Part shown: positions 1-11,685 of the stretch, piece after piece | Layout: each line of letters opens with the position of its first letter | How positions within the stretch are numbered: the stretch's first letter is position 1 | From: JAKFWF01 sp963741505 | Lineage (GTDB): Bacteria; Pseudomonadota; Alphaproteobacteria; Rhizobiales; Hyphomicrobiaceae | DNA: 64,000 nucleotides | Direction: 5' to 3' | Assembly (NCBI GenBank): GCA_963741505.1 | Contig: CAVUIJ010000002.1 | Location: 248,001-312,000 of the forward strand | The notes under the pieces: model-generated | What the model saw: only the letters and a program-made list of their open reading frames with translations | Database searches by the model: none | What the model was told of the DNA's origin: nothing | Translations under genes and position numbers: made by a program

Positions 1-611
1 CGGAGTAGTAGGCGAGCGTTGCCTTGACCTCTGTGCTTTCAAACCAGCCGGACAGAAAGTCATCGGCGCTCAGTGTCATCAGATCGACGATCCGGTGGAA
101 GGTCTTGCCGACGCGCCGGTACTTCCACGCGAATGCGCCGAGGTCCTTGAGATCGCGCCAGCTCCGCTTCGTCGGGTCGACCGGTGTGTCGAGCACGAGC
201 TGGCGTAATACCCGAACTGCCTCGCCGAGATACCGGTCGAATTCAGGGTAGATATCGGCGTCATGTCTTGAGAAGCGGGCGAAGCTCGCCTGCGTGCGCG
301 CGATCGAATCCGAAAACAGGATATGTCGGCCGTCTGGTTGCGGACCGAACATGTCCGATGCCGGCAATACCTCGAAACCGTGACGCTTGAGGTCCAAGCT
401 CGGCGATCACCTTCGGATGCAGCCAGCTCATCAGGTAGGAAAATACCGAGAACGTGAAGCCCGGTATGATCTCCTCGCTGACCGCCGCGCCGCCGATGAC
501 CGGTCGGCGCTCGAGCACCAGCGTCTTAAGGCCGGCTCGCGCCAAGTAGGCACCACAGGTCAGTCCATTGTGGCCGCCGCCGACGATGATCGCATCGAAC
601 TTTGCGGCCAT
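1..611 (-). CDS. Phytoene-desaturase-like FAD-dependent oxidoreductase, N-terminal part, frameshifted
   Basis: The protein begins MAAKFDAIIVGGGHNGL, a Rossmann dinucleotide-binding fold with VGGGHNG near residue 8, then a second FAD contact with VLERRPVIGGAA, as in the CrtI/phytoene-desaturase-like oxidoreductase superfamily. The ATG at 611 has AGGGAG just upstream and is preferred to the ATG at 632. The frame breaks at the CC pair at 394-395 (one extra base). Reading on in the shifted frame gives LKRHGFEVLPASDM and then an open reading frame to the window edge, containing DADIYPEFDRYLGEAV. The substrate cannot be told; carotenoid synthesis should not be assumed. The C-terminal half lies outside the window. 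Confidence 0.8.
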
Positions 612-724
612 GTGATAGGCTCCCTCGACCACTCATGCATTGGCCGGACTTTAGGGCCCGGGCGCCGCCACGGAAAGCTATGCAATTGGCAGGTCGAAGA
701 CAATTGTGATTGCCAGAGTGGAAC

Positions 725-748
725 GGTGCCAGGCTGAAGCCGGGCACC
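725..748. repeat. Palindromic intergenic repeat (hairpin)
   Basis: A dyad of the form GGTGCC-n-GGCACC with a short internal loop lies in the 280-base gap between the oxidoreductase start and the end of cimA. A closely similar palindrome stands at 52873-52896, so this looks like one member of a small REP-like family. It could also act as a terminator for cimA, which ends 140 bases away on the minus strand, but there is no T-run. Nothing else is visible in this gap. Confidence 0.55.
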
Positions 749-889
749 ATCGAAAGTGCATATTGTAATGCGCTGCGAATTTCATATGCGACGCCCCTGC
801 ACGAAGGCGGGGGCAATGAAGAAAGTGGCAAACCGCGATTGCAGTGCTCGCCCCTGACTACTTGCAGCGAGCGGGCAAGCAGCGACGCC

Positions 890-2506
890 TCATGCCACCT
901 GCGCGCCATCGCGCAACAGCTTGTAGTTGATGCTGTCGAGCAGCGCCTCGAAGCTGGCGTCGACGATGTTGGGCGACACACCGACGGTCGACCAGCGATC
1001 GCCGGTCCGCTTGTCGTGGGTCTCGATCAGCACGCGGGTGACGGCCTCGGTGCCGCCGGTCAGGATGCGCACCTTGTAGTCGACGAGCTCGATATCCTCG
1101 ATGTGGCTCTGATAGCGGCCGAGATCCTTGCGCAGCGCACCGTCAAGCGCGTTGACCGGGCCGTTGCCCTCGGCCACCGACCACAGCGGCTCGCTGGCAC
1201 CGGCGACAAAGACCTTGACCGTCGCTTCCGAGACGGTCACCAAAGCCCCAAGCGCATTGTGCCGCTTCTCGACCATGACGCGAAAGCTGTCGACCGAGAA
1301 ATAGCGCGGCACCTCGCCCATGATGCGCCGCGCCAGCAGCTCGAACGAGGCGTCGGCGCCTTCGTAGGCATAGCCCGAGCCCTCGCGAACCTTGACCTCG
1401 TCGAGCAGGCTCGCGACCCGCGGATCGTTGCGGTCGACGGCGATACCGACGCGCTCCAGCTCGGCCAGGATGTTCGAGCGGCCGGCCTGGTTCGACACCA
1501 GCACGCGGCGGCGATTGCCGATGGCCTCGGGCGCCACGTGCTCGTAGGTCTGCGGCTCCTTCATGATCGCCGAGGCATGGATGCCGGCCTTGGTCGCGAA
1601 CGCGCTCTCGCCGACGTAGGGCGCCTGGCGGGCCGGCGCGCGATTGAGGATCTCGTCGAGGATGCGGCTTGCCCGCGTGATGGTGGCGAGCCGCTCCGGC
1701 GTGACGCCGGTCTCGAATTGATCGGCGAATTCGGATTTCAGCAGCAGCGTCGGGATGATCGAGGTCAGGTTGGCGTTGCCACAGCGCTCGCCAAGGCCGT
1801 TGAGCGTGCCCTGGATCTGGCGCACGCCGGCGCGCACTGCGGCCAGCGTATTGGCGACCGCGTTCTCAGTGTCGTTATGGGTGTGGATACCTAAGTGCGA
1901 GCCGGGGACGGTTTGGGTCACGTCGGCGACGATGCGCTCGATCTCGTGCGGCAGCGTGCCACCGTTGGTGTCGCACAGCACCACCCAGCGCGCGCCGGCG
2001 TCGAAGGCCGCCTTGGCGACGGCGAGCGCATAGGCACGGTTGGCCTTGTAGCCGTCGAAGAAGTGCTCGCAGTCGATCATGCTCTCGCGGCCGGCAGCGC
2101 TGGCCCTGACTGCCTTGACGCTCTCGACCACGCCCTCGAGGTTTTCCTCGTTGGTGATGCCGAGCGCCACCCGCACGTGATAGTCCCAGGCCTTGGCGAC
2201 GAGGCAGATCGCCGGCGCGCCCGACTGCAGAATCGCCTGAAAGCCCGAATCGTTCGACACCGAGCGCCCGGTTCGCTTGGTCATGCCGAAGGCGGTGAAG
2301 GTGGCCGAGGCAAGTTTCGGCGGCTGTCTGAAGAACTCGGTGTCAGTGGCGTTGGCGCCGGGATAGCCGCCCTCGATGTAGTCGAGCCCGAGCTGGTCGA
2401 GTACGCCGGCAATGCGGCGCTTGTCCTCGACGGAGAAATCGACCCCTTGCGTCTGCGCGCCGTCGCGCAGCGTGGTGTCGTACAGGTAGAGGCGGGGAAG
2501 GGTCAT
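890..2506 (-). CDS. cimA: (R)-citramalate synthase
   Basis: 538 residues, the normal length for CimA-type enzymes, which condense pyruvate and acetyl-CoA to citramalate for threonine-independent isoleucine synthesis. The HMGL-like TIM barrel begins with YDTTLRDGAQTQG (catalytic Arg14 region). The metal site GIHTHNDTENAVAN and the following GLGERCGNANL are intact. Residues from about 390 to the end form the LeuA-type regulatory dimer domain. It differs from 2-isopropylmalate synthase by its opening motif and overall similarity to the citramalate/2-methylmalate synthase group. The start overlaps the end of the HEPN gene by four bases (ATGA), so it is probably translationally coupled to the genes downstream of cysS. 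Confidence 0.93.
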   Translation of the reverse strand: MTLPRLYLYDTTLRDGAQTQGVDFSVEDKRRIAGVLDQLGLDYIEGGYPGANATDTEFFRQPPKLASATFTAFGMTKRTGRSVSNDSGFQAILQSGAPAICLVAKAWDYHVRVALGITNEENLEGVVESVKAVRASAAGRESMIDCEHFFDGYKANRAYALAVAKAAFDAGARWVVLCDTNGGTLPHEIERIVADVTQTVPGSHLGIHTHNDTENAVANTLAAVRAGVRQIQGTLNGLGERCGNANLTSIIPTLLLKSEFADQFETGVTPERLATITRASRILDEILNRAPARQAPYVGESAFATKAGIHASAIMKEPQTYEHVAPEAIGNRRRVLVSNQAGRSNILAELERVGIAVDRNDPRVASLLDEVKVREGSGYAYEGADASFELLARRIMGEVPRYFSVDSFRVMVEKRHNALGALVTVSEATVKVFVAGASEPLWSVAEGNGPVNALDGALRKDLGRYQSHIEDIELVDYKVRILTGGTEAVTRVLIETHDKRTGDRWSTVGVSPNIVDASFEALLDSINYKLLRDGAQVA

Positions 2507-2884
2507 GGCTGCGCTCCCTCGTTGAGGTGGCTGACCGCGGCCAAAAACAACGTCACATCCTCGACAATCTTGCTTGCGTCGGCAGCATTCACACCTTCGG
2601 GCTCGTAGTCGGCGATCAAGCGCTGGTCGAAGGCGAGATTGAAGGCCCGACCAATGGCAGGGTCAATTCCGTTACCGCGAACGACGTGCAATGCAAAACG
2701 CCCAATTACAGTGGCATGACGCTTGGCGGAAGCCGACTGGGGATGAACCCGATCGAGTGTCGATCGGGCGGCATGAAACATGGCAAAATAGGCGCGATTG
2801 ACCGCACCATTGCAGTCTCCTGCGTCCAGCAGCAGCCGAGCTGAATTCGGCTGCACGTTGTGCCCTCGTCCAGAACTGGCTCAC
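2503..2884 (-). CDS. HEPN-domain protein (toxin-like partner), frameshifted near its start
   Basis: The main frame encodes NSARLLLDAGDCNGAVNRAYFAMFHAARSTL and ends with QRLIADYEPEGV, which matches the UPF0332-like HEPN fold often paired with MNT nucleotidyltransferases. The usual N-terminus appears in another frame: a GTG at 2884, overlapping the stop of the upstream gene (GTGA), reads SQFWTRAQRAA. One extra base near 2847 separates the two parts; removing it gives an approximately 126-residue protein of normal length. As read, only the GTG at 2856 gives an uninterrupted product of 117 residues. The R-x4-6-H RNase motif of classical HEPN toxins is not obvious; R-x3-DY is present instead. The function as a toxin is inferred from pairing only. 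Confidence 0.7.
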
Positions 2885-3231
2885 GCCGCCTCCATGATCG
2901 GTACTGCATGTCGTTGCAGGTCCCTCACGAGACCTGGATGCTCGTCATGTGACGGATCGCGCCAAGATGAGACTGAAATCGGCCATGCGCGAACATAGAC
3001 CTCGGTTTCCATGAGTGCGTCGAATGTCAGTTCGCCCAGCCGCTGTTGCTCCACGATTAGCTGCCACGGCCCATCTGCTAGAACGACTGCGATCTCAGCG
3101 TCGCTTTGGTCCTCGCTTTCCAACTCAGCATTGCGGTCGATGCGATAAATGCCAGACAGGCGCCCGCTATAATTGCGCTGCACCCGAAGAAGCAGCACCG
3201 CTAGTGCCTGGTCGATTTTGCTCTCAATCAT
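2881..3231 (-). CDS. MNT-type nucleotidyltransferase-like protein (antitoxin-like), catalytic motif degenerate
   Basis: 116 residues upstream of, and coupled to, the HEPN gene, the usual order of MntA/HepT-like pairs. The stretch from residue 27 (GIYRIDRNAELES) to 50 (SDAEIAVV) aligns without gaps with the polymerase-beta-like GS-x10-D-x-D active site. Here the Gly-Ser pair is replaced by Asp32-Arg33 and the second Asp of D-x-D by Glu46. On known chemistry of MNT antitoxins this should remove or reduce nucleotide transfer. The rest (EQQRLGELTFDALM, VRAWPISVSSWRDP) looks like an ordinary member. Its ATG overlaps the stop of the cysS-tail fragment (ATGA). Confidence 0.72.
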   Translation of the reverse strand: MIESKIDQALAVLLLRVQRNYSGRLSGIYRIDRNAELESEDQSDAEIAVVLADGPWQLIVEQQRLGELTFDALMETEVYVRAWPISVSSWRDPSHDEHPGLVRDLQRHAVPIMEAA

Positions 3232-3419
3232 CGCTTCACCTCCCAGGTGGTCTCGATCTCGCCGGTTGAGACGTTCTTGGTGTCCTTGAGTTGGATCCCC
3301 AATGCCAAGAGTCCGTAGCGAATGCGGTAGCTCTTCTTGAAGTCACGGGCAGACCGAACTGCGGCGACAAAAGCCTCCAATGCCACTCGATGTTCGGTCG
3401 TTAGCATCGCCACTTCCAA
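3228..3419 (-). pseudogene. Duplicated C-terminal fragment of cysteinyl-tRNA synthetase
   Basis: This 63-codon frame ends in TGEIETTWEVKR, identical to the end of CysS encoded just upstream, and over its length matches the last 55-60 residues of that enzyme (RDFKKSYRIRYGLLALGIQL here, RDFKESDRIRDELAAMGIQL in cysS). It has no catalytic domain. The first 39 bases of the two copies (stop codon side) are identical, and similarity then falls to roughly three quarters. It sits directly in front of the MNT gene, whose start overlaps its stop. It may be a remnant of a recombination event that joined the MNT-HEPN pair to cysS. Whether it is translated is unknown. Confidence 0.75.
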
Positions 3420-3453
3420 GTCGGTTACAGTTCCAGACAGATTGCGTCGTTCA

Positions 3454-3585
3454 TCATGGCATCATCGGCAAGCTGAGGATATATCGTGCGGCAAACCACG
3501 CGGCGAGAATGACGACCGCGAGTTTCAGGAAAAGGTAGTAGCGCCGATGATCCTGGAATGGCGGCTTTTCGGGATGACCTGTCAT
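3454..3585 (-). CDS. Small single-span membrane protein overlapping cysS stop
   Basis: A 43-residue frame whose ATG overlaps the cysS stop codon (ATGA) reads MTGHPEKPPFQDHRRYYLF, then a hydrophobic helix (LKLAVVILAAWFAARYIL), and ends SLPMMP. The charged, Pro-rich start followed by one membrane helix (about residues 19-37) and the stop-start overlap argue for a real, translationally coupled gene. I do not recognise the family. It lies between cysS and the duplicated cysS tail. Confidence 0.55.
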   Translation of the reverse strand: MTGHPEKPPFQDHRRYYLFLKLAVVILAAWFAARYILSLPMMP

Positions 3586-3620
3586 CGCTTCACCTCCCAG
3601 GTGGTCTCGATCTCGCCGGT
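3582..3620. repeat. 39-bp direct repeat, copy in cysS
   Basis: The last 36 coding bases of cysS plus its stop codon are identical to 3228-3266 at the end of the cysS-tail fragment. The match ends sharply on both sides, at a substitution inside the coding region and just after the stop. Beyond it the two copies are only moderately similar, which suggests a recent local conversion on top of an older duplication. Confidence 0.8.
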
Positions 3621-5000
3621 GGCGGCGTTTTTGGCGTCTTTCAGCTGGATGCCCATGGCGGCGAGCTCATCGCGGATGCGGTCGCTTTCCTTGAAGTCGC
3701 GGGCGCGGCGGGCTTGCGCACGAGCATCGACCAATACCTGAACCTTCGCACCATCGACTGCACGCACCTCATAACCGGGGTTAAGTTCTTCCCGAGTCTC
3801 GTTTTCGTAGAGCCCCATGAACTGCAACGTTGCCTTGAGCTGCGCTGCCGTATCCGCATTGCGGTGAGCAGACTTGGCAAGACCATGAATGATGGATATC
3901 GCACTCGGTGTGTTGAGATCGTCGGACAGTGCAGCGATCACGTCAGGATGCGGAGTAGGCGCTGCTTCGAGCCCATGCAGGAAGCTCAGATCGAACAACG
4001 TAGCGCGTGCCTGCACCAAACGGTCGACCGTCCAGTCGATCGGCTGGCGATAATGGGTTCCGAGCATCGCCCAGCGCAGCACCCGGCCATGCCACTGGTT
4101 CGACCCGAACTTCTTTGTCGTCCAGCAGCTCGTTGATGGTGATGAAATTGCCGAGGCTCTTCGACATCTTCTCGCCCTCGACCTGCAGAAAGCCGTTGTG
4201 CATCCACACGTCGGCCATCACCTGAGTGCCATGCGCGCAGCGGCTTTGCGCCACCTCGTTCTCGTGGTGCGGGAACACGAGGTCGATGCCACCGGCGTGG
4301 ATGTCGAACACCTGTCCGAGATGCTTCTCGGCCATCGCCGAGCATTCGAGGTGCCAGCCCGGCCGGCCCGGCACGGCAATGCCGCATGGGCTCGGCCAGG
4401 CCGGCACGCCCGCCTCGGACGGCTTCCACAGCACGAAATCCATCGGGTCGCGCTTGTAGGGGGCGACGTCGACGCGGGCGCCCGCCTCCATCTCCTCCAG
4501 GCTGCGGCCCGACAACCGGCCGTAGTCGGGCATGCGGCGACGGCGAACAGAACGTGGTTCTCGGCAACGTAGGCGTGGCCTTTGGCGACCAGCGCCTCGC
4601 ATAGCCCCCGCATCTGCTCGATGTGGTCGGTGGCGCGCGGCTCGACCGTCGGCTGCAATACGCCAAGTGCGGCGATGTCCTTATGGAACTGCACCGTGGT
4701 CTCGGTGGTCAGTTTCTTGATCGCTTCGATCGGGTCCATGTCGGGATAACGCTCGACCGCCCGCGCGTTGATCTTGTCGTCGACGTCGGTGATGTTGCGG
4801 GCGTAGGTGACATGTGCCTCGCCATAGAGGTGGCGCAGCAGCCGGAACAGCAGGTCGAACACGATGATCGGGCGGGCATTGCCGATGTGGGCGAAGTCGT
4901 AGACCGTCGGGCCGCACACATACATGCGCACGTTCGCCGGATCGCGCGGCGTGAACGCGGCCTTCGACCGGGTCAGCGTGTTGTAGAGGGTAAGCGACAT
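3582..5000 (-). CDS. cysS: Cysteinyl-tRNA synthetase, two frameshifts
   Basis: Charges tRNA-Cys with cysteine. The N-terminal frame has the class I HIGH-type motif AHIGNARP and YVCGPTVYD. The middle frame has the zinc/ATP region (WHLECSAMAEKHLG, HHENEVAQS) and KMSKSLGNF (KMSKS loop). The last frame carries the anticodon-binding tail ending in WEVKR. The first break, near 4534-4541, lacks one base; the second, in the AAA run at 4114-4116 on the coding strand, has one extra A. Restoring both gives 472 residues, normal for the family. CysS is essential, so sequence errors are the likely cause. The last 130 bases recur in the downstream cysS-tail fragment. Confidence 0.92.
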
Positions 5001-5292
5001 GAAAAAGTCCCCTGACCAGGTGGCGGGGCGAGCGCAACGTGATGTTGGAAAGCAACAGACAACAGGCCGCGCCAGCCGGTGATTAGCAGCGTAGAGTAAT
5101 TATGCCGCAACACGTATTGACGGCCGGTTGATGCGCGTATCGTTTCATGCGCCTCGTATGCGCTGGCGCAGGGGCAAACGTCAAGGGCGAAAGGCTAACG
5201 CCTTGGCCCGCTGCGAGGCTGCCGCTATCTGTCGCCAACTGGGACTTGTATGCCGCAATTTCCAATCCTCACTCTTGCAAGAGGTGCGCCCG

Positions 5293-6018
5293 ATGCGCCA
5301 GACCGCGAACAACCACAAGGAGCGTGCCAAGTGTGCGATCACGGGACGGGAGCGACTGAAGCGCGACCTGGTCAGCTTCGATCAAATCCGGCCGGCGCTG
5401 GCCGACCGCATCCGTCGTGACCACCCTGCAATCGACGACCATGCGCTGGTCGATCCCGATGAGCTTGCCCGATATCGAGCGGCCTACGTCGAGGACCTGC
5501 TGAAAGCCGAGAGCGGCGACATCGACGAATTGGACCGCCGCGTTGCCGAGAGCATGGCGCGCAACGAGACGCTGGCCCAGAACATCGAAACTGCCTACGC
5601 CGAAAAACGCTCGCTCGGCGAGACCATGTCCGACCATCTGGCGAGCTTCGGCGGCTCGTGGTCGTTCCTGATCGCCTTCGCGGTGTTCCTTGCCGTGTGG
5701 ATGACGATCAACATTATCATGGGCGAGAAACGCGCCTTTGACAGCTATCCGTTCATCCTGCTCAACCTGGTGCTGTCGACGATCGCTGCGATCCAGGCGC
5801 CGATCATCATGATGAGCCAGAAGCGACAGGAGGCCAAGGATCGCCTGCGCTCACTCAACGACTACCAGGTCAACCTCAAGGCCGAACTCGAGATCAGGCA
5901 ATTGCACGAGAAGATCGACCACCTGATCTCGAAGCAGTTCCAGCGGCTGGCCGAAATCCAGCAGGTGCAGCTCGAAATCATGAATGAGGCGCGATCCAGC
6001 CGAGGTGACAGCCGATGA
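5293..6018 (+). CDS. DUF1003 family inner-membrane protein
   Basis: 241 residues. After a polar N-terminus (KCAITGRERLKRDLVSFDQIRPAL) there is a coiled region (residues about 60-120) and two membrane helices: SWSFLIAFAVFLAVWMTINII, and FILLNLVLSTIAAIQAPIIMM after a short loop. It ends in an amphipathic coiled coil (KAELEIRQLHEKIDHL). This is the typical DUF1003 architecture; the function is not known. The ATG at 5293 follows AAGAGGTG at good spacing and is preferred to a start at 5128, whose extra residues look non-coding. Its stop overlaps the start of the DsbA-family gene (ATGA), so the two form an operon. Confidence 0.85.
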   Translation: MRQTANNHKERAKCAITGRERLKRDLVSFDQIRPALADRIRRDHPAIDDHALVDPDELARYRAAYVEDLLKAESGDIDELDRRVAESMARNETLAQNIETAYAEKRSLGETMSDHLASFGGSWSFLIAFAVFLAVWMTINIIMGEKRAFDSYPFILLNLVLSTIAAIQAPIIMMSQKRQEAKDRLRSLNDYQVNLKAELEIRQLHEKIDHLISKQFQRLAEIQQVQLEIMNEARSSRGDSR

Positions 6019-6651
6019 CACAGTCCCACGCCGCACCCCACCTGCTCTACATTGCCGACCCGATGTGCTCGTGGTGCTACGGCTTTGCGCCGGTGATCGC
6101 GAAGATCGCGGCACACTTCGGTGAACGGCTGCCGGTCCGGATCATGGTCGGGCGGCTTGCGCGCCGGCAACACGCGGGCGATGACCGAGCAGGATCGCGA
6201 GTACATTCGCGGCGCCTGGACGCGGGTCGGCGCGGCCAGCGGCCAGCCGTTCGACTTTTCGTTCTTCGACCGCGCGCACTTCGTCTACGACACCGAGCCC
6301 GCCTGCCGGGCGGTGGTGGCGGCGCGTTCGATGGCGCCGAGCAAGGCGCTCGCCATGAAGGCTGCCATCTCATCCGCCTTCTACGGCCACAACCGCGATA
6401 CCACTTCGGCCGAGGTTCTGGCCGACGTCGCGGCCGAGTGCGGCCTCGACCGGGCGGCGTTCCTCGAGAAATTCCTGTCGCCCGACATCCGCAACGAGAC
6501 CTTTCGCGATTTCCTGATCGCCAAGGACATGGGCGTCGAGGGCTTTCCCTGCCTCGTGGTCGGGCAGGCAGAGCAGTACGCCCTCGTCACCAGCGGCTTT
6601 CGTCCGATCGATGGCATGATCGAGGCACTGGAAAAGTGGCTGGCGGCGTGA
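6015..6651 (+). CDS. DsbA/FrnE-family thiol oxidoreductase, frameshifted
   Basis: The first frame gives HLLYIADPMCSWCYGFAPVI, a thioredoxin-fold start with the C-S-W-C active site at about residue 18. After one extra G in the GGG run at 6150-6152 the second frame continues GGLRAGNTRAMTEQDREYI and ends GFRPIDGMIEALEKWLAA, with the conserved cis-Pro loop region VEGFPCLVVG. The reconstructed 211 residues match the DsbA-family proteins related to FrnE, which are cytoplasmic disulfide isomerase/oxidoreductases; no signal peptide is seen. Coupled to the DUF1003 gene by an ATGA overlap. Confidence 0.85.
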
Positions 6652-6656
6652 GGTCA

Positions 6657-6840
6657 TCCCCTCTCCCCCGCCACTTCGGGGGAGAGGGTTAGGGTGAGGG
6701 GCAGCCGCTTGTTCCGTGGAGACCACCTCAACCTGGTCACCACGTAAGTGAAAGACATCGAGCAAGCGGCCGCCCCTCACCCTCGGCCGGCGAGACCGCC
6801 GGCCTCTCCCTCTCCCCCGAAACGGCGGGGGAGAGGGAAG
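6657..6840. repeat. Composite palindromic intergenic repeat
   Basis: Fills half of the 355-base gap between the DsbA-family gene and the ChaN-like gene. It contains a perfect hairpin of CCCTCTCCCCCG and its complement at 6659-6688, a second at 6807-6838, a third (GGCCGGCG) at 6785-6804, and a longer inverted pair: the arm around 6689-6711 (GGGTGAGGGGCAGCCGCTTG) matches the complement of 6762-6784. Part of the same unit recurs at 52291-52316. Probably a mobile-type intergenic repeat that also ends transcription. The remaining 6841-7006 shows no gene. Confidence 0.7.
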
Positions 6841-7006
6841 TGCACTCAGTGGCATCGACGGACCGACCTGGGGATCGCGACAATCCGAGTTCGTCCGCGG
6901 TATACGATCCTGGTGATGTCTATCGCGGGTGGCCGCCCTCGCGGCCACGACGTTTATGGCGGCGCTAGGATCGCGGGCAACTGCTAACAGGAATGAGTAG
7001 AAGTAC

Positions 7007-7999
7007 ATGTGCACGAAGCTGACGGGATTGATCGCGGCGTGCCTTGCGGGCTGGCTGATGCTTGCTCTGCCGGTAGTGGCAGAAACCCCGGCCCATCCGC
7101 TGGCGGGGAAAATTTTCGACACTCGGACCGGAGCGCTCACCAGGCTGACCAACCCGGCGCTCATCCCGAAGCTCTTTCCTTGCGGCGCGATCACGCTGCT
7201 CGGCGAAGTCCATGATAATCCAACGCACCATGCGATGCGGGCAAGGCTGATCCGATCCCTTCAACTGAGCACCGACAAGCGCTGCGGCGCCCGCGCTTTC
7301 GTGTTCGAGCACATCAGTGCCGACCAGCAGGCCGGGCTCGACCGATACCAGAAAGTCCGGCAACACTCCCATTCTCTAACTAGCCTCGACCAATTCTTTC
7401 GCCTCCTGGACTGGGATAAGTCGGGATGGCCCGCGTCCTCAAGTTACGCACCGCTGTTCGACCAGGTAATGCGCGCTAAGGGTCCGATCCTCGCGGGCAA
7501 CCCGGCGCGCGACCTCACACGACGGGTGGCGAAGGCAGGATCAGACGCAGTTGACGCAAGCGTGGCGCTCCAGTTGGGCCTCGACCGGCCGCTCCAGGCC
7601 GCCCTTGCCGACGATCTGCTCGGCGAGCTCGAAGCCAGCCACTGCGGCCTGATGCCTAAGTCAGCGTTCGCAAACATGGCGGTCGCCCAGCGCTTCCGTG
7701 ACGCCAACATGGCCGATGTGGCCCTGGCGGCTGCGCAAACGAGTGGTGGCGTCGTCATCTTCGCCGGTAATGGTCATGTTCGCGCCGACCGCGGCATCCC
7801 GTACTACATCAAGAGCCGCGCGCCCGACCGCAAGATCGTCGCAGTTGCCTTCGTCGAGACCGAGGACGGCAAGACCGATCCGGCGACCTATGGCCCACGC
7901 GATCCGGCGACCAAGCCCGCCACCGACTACGTCGCCTTCGCACTGCCCGCCAAACGCGAAGATCCATGCGAGCAGATGCGCAAGCAGATGAAGAAGTAG
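7007..7999 (+). CDS. ChaN-family haem-binding-type protein, exported
   Basis: 330 residues. A signal peptide (MCTKLTGLIAACLAGWLML, cleaved after LPVVA) precedes the ChaN/DUF399 domain, recognised by LLGEVHDNPTHH near residue 66 and by VIFAGNGHVRADRGIPYYI near residue 252. ChaN-like proteins are implicated in haem or iron uptake; Campylobacter ChaN is a haem-binding lipoprotein, but here there is no lipobox, so a periplasmic form is likely. The C-terminus ends in a short Lys-rich tail. No iron-related genes are adjacent, so the role stays tentative. Confidence 0.8.
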   Translation: MCTKLTGLIAACLAGWLMLALPVVAETPAHPLAGKIFDTRTGALTRLTNPALIPKLFPCGAITLLGEVHDNPTHHAMRARLIRSLQLSTDKRCGARAFVFEHISADQQAGLDRYQKVRQHSHSLTSLDQFFRLLDWDKSGWPASSSYAPLFDQVMRAKGPILAGNPARDLTRRVAKAGSDAVDASVALQLGLDRPLQAALADDLLGELEASHCGLMPKSAFANMAVAQRFRDANMADVALAAAQTSGGVVIFAGNGHVRADRGIPYYIKSRAPDRKIVAVAFVETEDGKTDPATYGPRDPATKPATDYVAFALPAKREDPCEQMRKQMKK

Positions 8000-8022
8000 T
8001 CGAGCCTTCGCAACCCTACAGG

Positions 8023-8163
8023 TGTCATCCTCGGGCTTGGCCCGAGGACCCATCGATCGACCAATGCGATGACCCGAAATTTTCCTCGTTTAGGCCGCTT
8101 GCTCACTCCCGACCGACGTGTCCAGCTGCACCTTGGGTCCTCGGGCCAAGCCCGAGGATGACA
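8023..8163. repeat. 30-bp perfect inverted repeat in the gap before carB
   Basis: The arms 8023-8052 and 8134-8163 are perfect reverse complements (30 of 30). Each arm also holds its own dyad, CCTCGGG-n5-CCCGAGG, so the unit can fold as one long stem or two small hairpins. The right arm is followed by a T-run. The gap between the ChaN-like gene and carB is 263 bases, and this repeat occupies most of it. Similar CCTCGGGC palindromes are widely scattered in genomes of this order. Confidence 0.75.
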
Positions 8164-8262
8164 CTTTTTCCTGCATCGGCTTCTTTGCCCCCGACAACCC
8201 TGTGGCCTCATGCTCCAAACCCGCTAGTCAAGCCTGCTGCGCTGCACTAAGAAGCCCGAACC

Positions 8263-11545
<3,283 letters not shown>

Positions 11546-11685
11546 AATTGTTGCGCACTTCCACAGTGCACAAACGGCCCGGCCGGCTGGAGTTGCTCCT
11601 GTTGGCACTGGTCAAACCCCCGCAATTGCGTGAGACTATCGCACAGCTCCGGCGAAAAACCGGACAAGTCGAGGAGAAGTTTGCC

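Noticed and set aside
710..1894. 394-codon frame antisense to cimA
   Set aside because: Composition is typical of an antisense shadow; cimA is certain.
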